A stretch of DNA of 64,000 nucleotides, from assembly GCA_963989385.1 (NCBI GenBank), contig OZ022513.1:16971928-17035927 (forward strand), read 5' to 3'. The notes beneath the pieces were generated by a model, which saw only the letters and a list, made by a program, of their open reading frames with translations, was not told the origin of the DNA and did not search any database. Below are positions 35,780 through 46,448 of the stretch, in pieces (position 1 is the first letter of the stretch; every line of letters starts with the position of its first letter). The translations under genes and the position numbers were made by a program. This DNA comes from Ctena decussata. Lineage: Eukaryota; Mollusca; Bivalvia; Lucinida; Lucinidae.

Positions 35780-37330
35780 AAAAAGGTTGTTAGAGCACAT
35801 CATACATATAGGTCGACAACAAAAAGGTTTCTTTCTTCACAGTTGGGGTCCATAGCTGGAAACGACAATAAAAGGAAGAGACGCTGCTTATATGGCGTGA
35901 AGTATGTATAAAGAAAACCTTATAAATCTTCGGCCGAAAAGGAAATATTTGGCTTTCAACATGTGACATCAAAGAACGTTAACTTGTTCTAAAATGACAA
36001 GTATAGCCAGATTACCAGAATCCGAATTATGAGCTTCTGTTACTATAGGGATCAAACATAGTTTTTCATGCACTAACGTGTGCCAGGTCCCGAGTGAGAT
36101 GTTGACAACCGAGGCCGAAGGCCGAGGCTTTCATCATCTCCCGAGGGACTTGGCAAACGTTAATGCATTGGAAAAAATTGTTTGATCGCTGTTATTGCAT
36201 AAATTCAAAGAAACCATCGTTAAAATTTGCGAAAAATAAGAACTTATATTTTTGTCACCGTTTGATAGCCACCGCACTAGTGCATATTTTATTAATATCC
36301 GTTTTCCTGGCCCGACACTAACAAGCTATTCAAAATGGCTACCATCACCCTTTTTAATCTCAGTATTTCTGAAAGATGCCCAAGATGGTCGTTGAAAATT
36401 CGTCAACAGAAAGCAGATACCTTAACCAAAGCAATAATTCCCATGCAGAACAAGCCTGGTACATTCTTGTACCATCCGGCAGTTCTTGATTGCTGAAAGC
36501 TAAGGATACATGTTTTTAGCTTCCATTTTGGCATCATAAGAATGTTCATAGACAACATCGCTTTGAAACCTGTGTCAGAACTTGATGGCCTAATAAGAGT
36601 ACAAAGCATGAATACGTCATAAGTATACATAAGTAGCAGACCACCAATTTTTGTGTATTAACCGAAAGGGGAGAGGAAAGGGTACATGGCATAATTATTT
36701 AAATGACCCAGGCATGAGCATGTTGAAAGTTGCCCACCCGTGCATCAACAGCGCGTGAAATCCCTTGTTGATACACGGCTTTATACCGGTTGATGCATGC
36801 CTGTTAACACCATACGGCACTGCTTTTTATGCAATAACAAAGATTCATTAAAAAAAGCTCTGAAGAAACGCTATGCTTTTTGCACACATAAATTATTGGG
36901 CGTGCGCATGAGTTATTCCCTGCATCATTCATTTATCCTCTGAATCTAAATACTGCTACACAATAGGGCGTGCATTGTGCAAATATTATTGTCAAACTCC
37001 TCCTAATGCCATTTAGTTTTGCAAAACTTGATATATTTAAATGATATCTGATTGAAATACTATCCTTTGAACCTTTCATCAAATAAGGAAAACATTTTAT
37101 GGAGCAATGCTGTCATGCCTCAGTATTTTGGGGGAGTGGAGAACAGATTTGTTTTCAATGGATTTTGTGGACGGACGAGCATTGACTAAAAGGGGATGGG
37201 AGGAAATCAGCGAATATTTGTGGATAAAGGCAGATGACGGGATTATTTTCGGAGAAGAAGAAAGCAATGAATCTTCTCCTAGGCCATGACTGGCATCACA
37301 GGTGAGGAACGTCTGTAAAAATCTACAGTA
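35780..37330. repeat. intron block of gene B shared with gene A (1.0-1.78 kb)
   Basis: The counterpart of 1000-1717. It contains a GCTGGAAACGACAATAAAAG / ATATGGCGTGAAGTATGTAT stretch at 35850-35910 and GATTATTTTCGGAGAAGAAG / CATGACTGGCATCACAGG at 37240-37305. The blocks are further apart here because of the repeat at 36.07-36.83 kb. Confidence 0.65.
36068..36172. repeat. 100 bp imperfect hairpin at start of a dispersed repeat
   Basis: TGCACTAACGTGTGCCAGGT and CCCGAGTGAGATG on the left pair with CATCTCCCGAGGGACTTGGC and AAACGTTAATGCA on the right, with a CCGAGGCCGAAGGCCGAGG inner stem. The adjacent sequence to about 36830 matches 10975-11340. Confidence 0.75.
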
Positions 37331-37826
37331 CAGCACAGTTAATATCAAGCGTACATGTACATTCTGAAAATAACAGTCAAACGACTGACGAGACGGTTTT
37401 GTCAATTTTTAATACAGCAGAATTTTAAATGCATATTTTGCTTAACGATCATTTGAATTTGCATGCAACATTTCTAAACAGCTAACTGGCCTATGCAAAG
37501 TCTGCAGTGAAATCTGGCCGCTTGTTTCTTGCCATCCATGCACATGACTTATGATGTTTATGTTGACGGGACGGTAAACCTGAGTTCACATACACACTCA
37601 CTCACTTATCTTTTCAGAGCTTAAGATGAAATGGGTCTAGGATGATTCTGTGATAATTTGCTTCTTATTTCGCTATAAAAATATATGCTTTGACTCTTTA
37701 ATAGTAATCGGTTCGACGAGTCGGTGCTAATTTTCGGGGGTGGGGGGTGGGGGGCGGGGACTTGCTTTTACAGAGCACTGTTGAAAATTATCCCTATCAC
37801 TCAGCACTTTCAGTCAGAAGTTATAC

Positions 37827-37991
37827 CTGCATCACCAGAGTAAACAGAAGCTGTGAGTCTATATTTTTCGTGTGTGTTTCCTATATCGAAGTTTCTATAT
37901 TTCGCAAATCTTTTCTCTCCGTCCCAGTCTTCAAGGTCAATACGTAGTATATATCTTCCTTGAGAAAGGATTTCCTTCAGCGGAACAAGAC
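37827..37991 (-). CDS. FReD gene B, exon 4
   Basis: A 165 nt exon, phase 1 at both ends, flanked by an AG acceptor (ACATCAG) and donor GCAG|GTATAA. It encodes GLVPLKEILSQGRYILRIDL, then EDWDGEKRFAKYRNFDIG, NTHEKYRLTASVYSGDAG. This is the FReD core between EFWLG and the calcium loop, with the conserved L-R-D---W-G----A-Y--F-I--E---Y-L----Y-G-AG pattern. Nine of about 55 residues differ from gene A exon 4, clustered near the start and around the RF(A/G)(K/T)Y segment. The intron before it is 4.8 kb and the one after it 4.0 kb, both filled with repeats. Confidence 0.94.
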
Positions 37992-38640
37992 CTGATGTAA
38001 AAAAATGCAACAAATGATATAACGTTATCAAAAACAATATATAGACACTAAATTCCTTGAAGATGATTGCTTTGCACGTATTATGTATGTGTTCGGTATT
38101 AACTACTAAAAATGATAAACAAAAGTGGGCCATGTGTGACATGTTTATATCAAGCAGTGTAAAAAGGCAACGCTGAATGACTTATACACTCAAATTCTAG
38201 ATACCGTCTAAAAACAAATGGGAAATAGTAACCTATTGAAAAACTATAAGTAATAAGACAGCACGAGTGGATTGCAAATCTTTACCAGGTAGCTGGTCAA
38301 CAACATAGTCTTAACAAAATAAAAATACATTTAGTATTTTAAGTATTTTCAATACAGTTCTTCTTGTTGTGAACCATTCATTACACTGGGAAAATTACAA
38401 ATAGACAAAACAAACCGGTATTTTAAAGCCTACAGATAAACGGACACAACACGGTAACATCGATAAACCAAAAGGTTAAATTTTTAAAATTTGACATTAT
38501 TTGCAACCGTAGGAAAGAGACAATCACAATTCGCTGTGCCGCTATATCTGTTAAATATATATGTGATCAATTGGCAATATGTCCTTATCTGCCTGTTGTC
38601 GCTTCCGCCACTTCCTTTTTATGTTTTTTTAATATAATTA

Positions 38641-38643
<3 letters not shown>

Positions 38644-38696
<53 letters not shown>
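38644..38696 (+). repeat. (CT)n microsatellite, about 53 bp
   Basis: Uninterrupted CT dinucleotides, in the intron between gene B exons 3 and 4. Confidence 0.97.
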
Positions 38697-38700
<4 letters not shown>

Positions 38701-39379
38701 ACTATTCTAATGATTACAATATTTCATAATAGTTTACATGTTTCATGTCCATCAACATAACATTTCTGATACATATTTATTAACCCATCTTGGTCTCTTT
38801 AATATTATGCTTTTTGTTTAAAAATGAATTCAATAAGCTTATAGATTTCGTTCAGATCCTATGCACTTTTGTAATTTTGTATATGTAGATATGTATAAGA
38901 TATAATTTTGAGAATGAAATATGTTTAAATTAAACCAAAAAGGAACCAAGGGCTTTGGAACGGTCAGGGTTCTTGTGGTCAGCTGGGTGGGAGGTTAATC
39001 GGTATACGTTTACTTGAAGAGTTTGATTATTCCTATAATCACGTCTATCCATATTATCTAAAGCTATTAGTTGTAAATAGAAAATAAGAGTGTTCCATAA
39101 CACATGTTGTCTCACAGCATACATAATTATGATACTCGGGAGATGTCAGATTCACAAAGCACAACCCGTCCAACACACCGAAATAAAAAGAAGTGAGAAC
39201 TAGAAATGTGTTTATGGTACACTCGTGCCCCGGCCTCGTGCCCTGGGTAACATTGCGCCTTGATTAAGGTACTACTTGTAGGATAGCTTGGTTCATGGAG
39301 GCGGACTTGTATAATATTAAACGCAAAAGACTAAGTGTTGCCAAATGTTTGAAATGTGTCAAAAAAAACAGCATCCCTT

Positions 39380-40265
39380 TTTACAATTTCAGAGTCACTG
39401 TATGGCCAAAATAAAGAACATTTTTTATTAAAGAATCTGGTTAGAAACAAAGTCAGTGGACACCGGACCATGATATAATATGGGTTATCATGATCCGATT
39501 CTTGTAAATTATTCCTGTTGTACGACTTATAGATATCAATTCTCATACAAAATTTCGAGTTGCTACAATAATAGGAACCCTAAAACTTACCTCTTACAAA
39601 AATCTTAACCTTGCAAAATTGGCCGAAATCCGAAGTCAGTGGATCGTGACATACAGATCATCATGGCCTGATTCTTGAAAATTCCTGTTGTACTTATAGA
39701 TATTAATCCTCATACAAAATTTCGAGTTGCTACAATAATAGGAACCCTAAAATCTATCTCTAACAAAAATCTTAACCTTGTAGAATTTGGCCTAAGTCCG
39801 AAGTCAGTGGAGCATGACATATGGATTATCATGACCTGATTCTTGTAAACTCCTGTTGTAGTTATAGATATAAATGTTCATACAAAAATTCAAGTAGCTT
39901 CAGTGAAAGGGGCCCTGAAATCTACCTCTAACGAAAATGTTAACCTTGCAAAATTAGCCTAGGCCCGAAGTCAGTGGACCGTGCCATATGGATCGTTCTA
40001 CCCTGATTCTTGTGTTTTCCTGTTGTACTTGTAGACATAAATCCTCATACAAAATTTCAAGTTGCTACAATAGTAGGGACCCTGAAATCTACCTCTTACA
40101 AAATGTTAATCTGAGTCTAACAATATCACGTACGTACGGACGTACGTATATACGTACGTCCGTACATACGGACGGACGTACGTACATAATAACGTACACA
40201 GGTACGCACGTACTCTCTACCGGAACACTATATGCCCCCGGCATCATATGATGCGGGGGCATAAA
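39380..40265 (+). mobile_element. tandem-core element, four 167 bp monomers, GTAC run and end hairpin
   Basis: AATTTC(G/A)AGTTGCTACAATA-type blocks recur at about 39550, 39718, 39885 and 40049, each followed by TAACCTTG(C/T)A(A/G)AATT and a GTCAGTGGA phrase. Next comes a palindromic GTAC/ACGT microsatellite (40128-40205), then a hairpin TATGCCCCC...GGGGGCATA (40231-40264). Tandem core, microsatellite and terminal hairpin together form the pearl/HINE-like architecture seen elsewhere here. Confidence 0.8.
40128..40205 (+). repeat. palindromic GTAC/ACGT-type microsatellite
   Basis: Runs of CGTACGTACGGACGTACGTA with ATAT and GGAC interruptions. The sequence is nearly self-complementary and will form cruciform-like structures. 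Confidence 0.92.
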
Positions 40266-41215
40266 AACGTAAAAAAATTGTGGAACACAATACAGTTTCG
40301 TTGAATGAAAGATCCATGACAGTTATCCTAGAAAATAAAGAACTCAAACAAGCACGTAAGTCCGAGTCTCAGTTTTGTCGAATATCTTCGTATATGCCGA
40401 TTGATTTTATCGAGTCTGATCATGTAACAGCAAAGGTTATTTGGCGGCTTATGTTGAACTTGACTTTCAAGGTAACCATTAATGACTCAGTGGTCCAAAT
40501 AATAAAATGAATGAAGGATTTGCCTGTATGCGAGCGCTTTCCTTATGGCTGTCATTTATTCAGGTTCTTGGAAAAATAAAGGCTATACGAGGGGCATTTC
40601 AGAAATAGTTTAAATGAGTCTGTCATTCCGAGATATGTTGACCATTTTTAAATATTTATGTCTTTGCTTTTACAAGCACCTGTCACCAAAAGGATTTTAT
40701 TCAAAAATATGAGATGCGGGCATTTTCTTCAAAATATACCTTGACAATTGTCATTAGGATAGAGAGACTGTGTAGAAACGGGCGATATATGTATGTGAAG
40801 GCTAATTCATATTTGCCTCTGGATAAAACAGGTCTAGATTGATACCTACATTTTCTGTTACACTGAAAATGTTCCAGTCTGATAATCATTACATCTGCTT
40901 TGCTAAAACATGAGATTTTACTTTCAAGATATCCTCATCATTGAACAAGGCGCATTTCTTATGATGTCATTCCATGTACTAAACTGGAATGTATAGTTAG
41001 CCGTTTAAGAAAAACAATAATACGCATTTCTTTATTAATATATCATTTTCTTGCACACCGGATAGAAAATGCCATACTTTTCACCTGGGATAGAAAATCT
41101 TATCTTACTCTGGTGTTATGACCCAGGACCGGTAAAAAATCACCAGCTGTCTATGCATTGGTTGTATAGGAGCTCACGTACCTGCGTCGTCAAGTGACGT
41201 AGGCATTTTAGATGC

Positions 41216-41280
41216 TGACGTCACGAAGGTAAAAATGACGTCAGTTTATGCATGCCAGTCGTTGACGTAAAGAGCCAAAT
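41216..41280 (+). promoter_or_regulatory. CRE-like pair (TGACGTCA x2)
   Basis: Perfect TGACGTCA at 41216-41223 and 41236-41243, with half-sites GTGACGTAGG and TTGACGTAAAG on either side. It is intronic in gene B. Whether it acts as an enhancer is unknown. Confidence 0.4.
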
Positions 41281-41397
41281 GGCGGTCGTTGAAAGCGGCG
41301 CCTTCTTTCAAAATCAAATTGAAACCTCTGAAGTACCAGAATTACGCATTTTAACAAGGTCTGAAGTTAAAACAAAACATGGTGTGCAAGGAAAAGT

Positions 41398-41531
41398 ATC
41401 TATCATGGGTGTGAGGTGTGGCTAGAAAAATCCGTCTCTCGGGATTACCGTTCGGCTTGGCAAGCCTCGTGATGCCGAACAGTGACCCTCGTGACGGATT
41501 TTTCTATCCACACCTCACACCCATGATAGAT
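41398..41531. repeat. 134 bp foldback hairpin
   Basis: ATCTATCATGGGTGTGAGGT and GTGG(C)TAGAAAAATCCGTC on the left are mirrored almost perfectly by GACGGATTTTTCTATCCACA and CCTCACACCCATGATAGAT on the right. A second small stem GTTCGGC...GCCGAAC sits in the loop. It is intronic in gene B. Confidence 0.92.
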
Positions 41532-42796
41532 CCTTATAGTCTCATTGCGTAAACATCAAGAGAACAAAACGACTTTCATGAAAAATGTATAGTTTCCAGT
41601 ATAAAGACCCTTATGGTGTATGAACATGTGTTGTCATGAATGACTCAGAAATCCTTAAAATGCAAACCATTCTGAAGCACTTAAATATACCTTCCCAATG
41701 ATATGCAGAACTACTGTGAATTATCAGTCCATGGGATCGCCTAAGATCATAAACATTTTATAGGAAATGCCCCCCGTATGATGATCAGTTAAACTAAATA
41801 AGTCCTTGAAAGGAACTTTTTGATTAAAGAAAGTTTTGAAATTGGTTTCTTCCAGTCTAGCTTTGGTGCGCTGTTCGGTAAGACGAGGTGATTCGGGGCA
41901 TTACATGTTTCTCTGACTCTGATCGGAAGTTTCGGTCCTCTAACAGACAATATATTTCCAGTGCAAAATAAACAGTTTCATCCTTTCGTTTGCAGAAATA
42001 GTAATGTTAATTGGTAGCTCACCATTACAGACAAAGTATTTTGTATGCATCAGAGTATTGAAACCAAGCTAGCATAATCTCGTGATAACTCTCAAAATTA
42101 CGAGTATTTGAAACAACCATGAAAACCTCTATCGAAATGATATGTGACCATTTTTATCATAGGATAAGGTCAATATAGGGCGAAAAGTGAGTCCGCTAAG
42201 TAACGCATGAAACGTGTCCGCTTAGAGAAAAGCTTGCATCAGGTTGAAGTGCGGGCCTCCACACAATACTATCAGTTGCTAAGAAAAAAAGGTAAAAAAA
42301 AGAAACAACATGAAAAATGTTTTCACAAAAAATAAACATACAGGTAAAACCCTCCTTTGTCGGAAAGGCCACGTTACTAATGACACTGTTTGAAGAAAGA
42401 TCCAAGCAGCCAATGGAAGACAGGCTGACAGAAAAAAGAGTTGGGAAGATATTATGATAGGAGAGTTCACATTGACAAAATTAACAGAACTTTGGAAAGT
42501 GAAAAGAAGCTAAGTTGAAAGTAGATCGTTACAAAGTTGTCCGTTGTGCCCCATTGACCTTGCAAAATTATAGGATAGCATAATTTAGATTAGACGAGGA
42601 TACACATTAAGATAATGTTAAGATAAACCCACTCAACTCTTTAACGCAGACTTTTCTAAAAGGCAGATTTAAATTCTCCACTTTAAGAGTAGATGCCAGT
42701 TCGAAAGTCAGAACGTACCTGATAATTATCCCAAATTCACACGTTACGAAAAATATTAAAGTGCAACTCAAATTTTCTAACAGCAAACGTGCTTAC

Positions 42797-42893
42797 CAAG
42801 CCAAAATTCTTTCGAAGGATCTCCAAAACCAGCTTCATAGTCAGCCCAGCCTCTATAAAACGTTTCGGAACCGTCAAGCCGTCGTTGGAATAC
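42797..42893 (-). CDS. FReD gene B, exon 3
   Basis: A 97 nt exon, phase 0 in and phase 1 out, bounded by an AG acceptor and the donor G|GTAAGC. It encodes [20 protein letters not shown], then [12 protein letters not shown], the classic central FReD segment (FQRR-DGS-FYR-W--Y--GFG----EFWLG). Six of 32 residues differ from gene A exon 3, many more than in exon 2. The exon directly continues WL from exon 2, giving the family motif GGGW-VFQRR across the intron. It is a middle exon of a secreted lectin-like protein. Intron 2 (43429 to 42894) is 536 bp and is alignable to its counterpart in gene A. Confidence 0.94.
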
Positions 42894-43429
42894 CTGTTTT
42901 GTGTAATATTTAAAGTGTACATAGAATCTCTTAGAAAAACCTAACTCAGTCTGGTATTTACTGAAGAGAATCTCAACTGACGTCCGTGTAGGTTACGCAG
43001 CCGTTTTACTTTCGATATTCCCTGACTAGCAAATTTTGCCCAACGTGTGCATCTTTGTGGTCCCGTCGAAGTGTTGACTCGGAGTATACACATACAAATT
43101 AGTGTGATAATTAGCTACTATTTGCTCTGGCAATTCAGGCAAATTTGTCCGTGCAACATTAAACAGCTGATTCCCAATTCCGGTGCATAAAAATAAACTT
43201 TCGCAAAAACTGTCTGAGCCATACTTCATTATTTTTTATATTTTATAACTTTCACAGCCACTATTTATTTTATTCTTTTAAACGAAAGCCACTAAAATAC
43301 TCTCAGACACATATATACTGGTAGGAAATCGCCAGACTACTCCCTAATTTGAGTTTAATCATTGCTTACAGCTACTGAATCGATGGGGACTTAATATATA
43401 CTACTGCCAGTTTAAAGGTAATAACGTAC

Positions 43430-43587
43430 CAGCCAGCCACCACCATCTGTGTCCATATCGCAGTATACTTCAAACCCAAAGCGTGTGCCTTTTGGAGCCA
43501 CAGTGTACACCCCAGAGGTTGTGTGTCCGATATCTAGTAGGAACTGGCAATCTGATACACTGCATGGACAGCCATTTGTACTGAAGC
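43430..43587 (-). CDS. FReD gene B, exon 2 (start of fibrinogen domain)
   Basis: The 158 nt exon has an AG acceptor, starts in phase 1 and ends in phase 0 at CTG|GTACGT. It encodes the N-terminal FReD subdomain: CPCSVSDCQFLLDIGHTTSG, VYTVAPKGTRFGFEVYCDM and DTDGGGWL. The Cys before the QFLLD stretch and the Cys in VYCDM form the first conserved FReD disulphide. Two further Cys lie in the leading segment, one of them specific to this copy (CPCS against CPSS in gene A). From the DCQFLL motif onward it matches gene A exon 2 except for a single Ser/Ala change, so this part is under strong constraint or recently homogenised. Confidence 0.94.
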
Positions 43588-44034
43588 CTTACACAAATAA
43601 GAAAGGTATTGCTAAAATGTATATTCTATTTTATCTAAACATAAACAGATTATGACTCAGTGGTTTTACGCTTGAGTAACATGGCCAATTCAAACTGAAC
43701 CAAACGTTTGGCGTTTCATAAACAAGCAATTATTTGCTACTGGGCAGGAAGCATTAATGACAGAAAGTCAGATTTTCGCGCAACTCAGCTTACGTGCGAT
43801 ATGTTTGATAAAGCTAATGTCACATCTAAAATACTACGTCGACGACGATTTGCTATGAAAGAAATGAAACAAAAATGGGTTCTATTATTTCATCCAGTAC
43901 TTCAGTATAATGATCCGCCGATCTCTTTAGTGTTCTATTTTGGACTTGATGGCAACGGCCGAAACATAATATGGCTTTCAGTTACAAAGGTACCGGAAAT
44001 TCATTTTTACCGACTTCTCAGTTAGATGCATAGA

Positions 44035-44155
44035 CAAGACGGGCGTATTATAATAGGAGCTGATGCTTATTATTCAAGAGCACATTATCATACTTCCTTT
44101 TGGAGGTCCAGTCCTGAGTATCTGAATATTTCAGTGTTGTCAATGTTTCTATGTT
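44035..44155 (+). repeat. dispersed repeat, copy at 48.62-48.74 kb
   Basis: The blocks GGGCGTATTATAATAGGAGC, TGATGCTTATTA, TTTGGAGGTCC, GTATCTGAATATTTC and TGTCAATGTT match in order with 48628-48740. Confidence 0.6.
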
Positions 44156-45589
44156 TTTTTAGATCGGATGTATAATTTCGATACTTTGACCGCTTTCCTT
44201 ACAGCATAAAATAAAGAGACCAAGAGAGGGCCATTTTTCTAAACACTATCCACTTAAGGCTAGAAAGGAACTCAAACGACGAAACGAAACCTTAACAGGA
44301 CGTAATTTATGACAAACACACCCAGTCCAACACAGAGGTTGGCACACAATACACCAAACATAATTGTACATGAAGATATCCGCGGAAGGCTACAATCTTA
44401 AAACACAAATCATCTAAGACATAGCGACATGGCCCGACCACAGACATATTTGAACAGACGCGAATAGTTCTTTACAGATTCCTTCTGTGACAGATTCATG
44501 AGGGTGTCATCATTTAGTCTGAGACCCGACTGATCGTCGTGCAATCGAAAAGAGAATTAAACCAATAAGTCGCGACTGGGTTAATCACCATGCATGCACG
44601 AGGCTAGCGGTAATAGGTAAAAAGTTTCCGATAGTGCTAAAATCCAATCTTGTTCAATGTCTCATGTATTATAGTGACATTCCAAAGTTTTAACAAACGA
44701 TCTTAAATAAACTGAAGCTTCCATGACAAAGACATGTTTTATTACACTAAATATCAAGGGAATACAAATACTCCATACCGTGGTTGTAAATAGGTCGATT
44801 TTGCTTAAATTTCTTTTGTATTTGAGATCTGATACAGGTCAATATAATCGTAAATTTGTTTCGGAAAACAAAATTGTGTCCTATATGGTGCCAACATACT
44901 TTTTGCAACCAAAATAGGGTGTCAGAGTAGTTGTTAACAAATAACGAGAAAATTTTCAGTTGTTCAATACATTATTATAAAGTTTCAACAAGATGACTTG
45001 TAAAACATAGTTTTCAGTTGTTGTCATGTTTTTCGCATTCTAAGTCTGCCAAACAGTGTTCAGTTCATACTTGATCTCAATAATAGAAATAATCTTTAAG
45101 CATTTGAACAAGATGCCTATGTAACTTCCAGCATACAGTTTTTGCCAATTGTAAGTTTCAAGAAGTTGACGTGAAAGATGTCGCTTCAAGTAAACAAATT
45201 TTAGTGGAATGTATATTTCAAGGGGCCATGACTTTAGCCCTGTTGCGTGCAATTAATGGTTTTTCTGTATCTAATGCATACCAATATAGTTTCAATGAGG
45301 TCGGCTGGAAATGTAGTTGACCAGAGGCCATAATCCTGTGTTTAGTTAGTCTCATTAGCTGTGATGTTGTTTCAGCAGACACACCAGTCCAGTACGGAGG
45401 AGCTATATATAAATATAGCAGCGTAAAAAGCAAATCTATTTTATCTATTTTATTTTTAAACTACCAAATGTATCAGGAAACAAAGCTGACAGCTAAACAG
45501 GTGACCACAATGCTAAACGTACAACAAACGGGATCCACACCAGACGTTTCTACCCTGGTTAAAGATAATGGATAGATGACTTGTGATTT

Positions 45590-45792
45590 TTCGTCTTTTA
45601 TAACAGTACGTCAGTCCAATCAGGACGATGGGTGGTTAGAAATGGATGGCTGTGTGCAATGGAATCAAACTCTTAAAGAGTTCCTTTCGGAGCTCCATTT
45701 ACGATTGGACAGATTTCCGCCTACAACGGGGCTCGAACCCGGAACCGCTAGATCAGCAGGCTAGAGCTTAATCTACTAAGCTGCCAGGGCTC
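45590..45792 (-). mobile_element. tRNA-derived SINE
   Basis: The minus strand begins with a tRNA-like head. An A-box-like CAGCTTAGTAGATTAAGC is near 45787-45770, and a perfect B box GGGTTCGAGCCC is at 45740-45729. The body GGCGGAAATCTGTCCAATCG and CCATTGCACACAGCC follows, which also occurs in the SINE at 55.84 kb. Acceptor-stem pairing is not convincing, so it is a SINE and not a tRNA gene. Confidence 0.75.
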
Positions 45793-46448
45793 CTGTCGCC
45801 TTGGAATGGTCAAAAGAAGGTGTAAGGTCTTCGAAGAGGCCCACCATTAAACAGCAAACAACATAATAATTGTCAATCTAATCATGACTGGCAACTTTAC
45901 TGCCATCTCTAATTGCATATCGGGCCCCTTCCACGTAACGATATCTCCGACCTAAAAACTTTCTACTAAGTTTGGGTGGGGAATTAGCTGAGGCCTAATG
46001 ATCTTTTGGTCGGGCCATAGGGACTCAGCTGTTGGACTTGTTTTTGTTTCAGTGTTCCAGTGTTGTTCTTGCTGTTCAGAACTAAACTTGTTTCATGTCA
46101 GTATTGATATTTTACTGTTTTGATCTATAAATGGGATGAAAGTCATTCACACACAAAGAAAATAATGTGTAAAACCATGAACACCAACAAATCAAGGGTG
46201 ACGTAGTGCGCATGAAAAAAACTGGTTTCAACCTCCCAGCGATGAATTGCTGACCGATGAATTGCTACTCACCCTTAAACTGCTAATACAGGGTTATCAT
46301 AAAGTAAAGCTTGTGTCGACAATGTAAAAGTTTTATGGGAGATACCATGACCTCGTTGATCTCTACAATCTGGCAGTTTTTAAACTAATTTCCGACATGA
46401 TGGCCTCAGCCGAAGCATAGTTAAGCTTTCAAATATCGGACTTTTTTT

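Noticed and set aside
43708..44025. 105-codon plus-strand frame with LRRRRFAMKEM
   Set aside because: Antisense to gene B, no recognisable domain, and not conserved in the corresponding gene A intron.
45576..45764. 62-codon frame ending RFPPTTGLEPGTARSAG
   Set aside because: Translation of the antisense strand of the tRNA-derived SINE.
45720..45792. Possible functional tRNA gene
   Set aside because: The B box is perfect, but the acceptor and anticodon stems do not pair convincingly, and the sequence continues into a SINE body repeated elsewhere.
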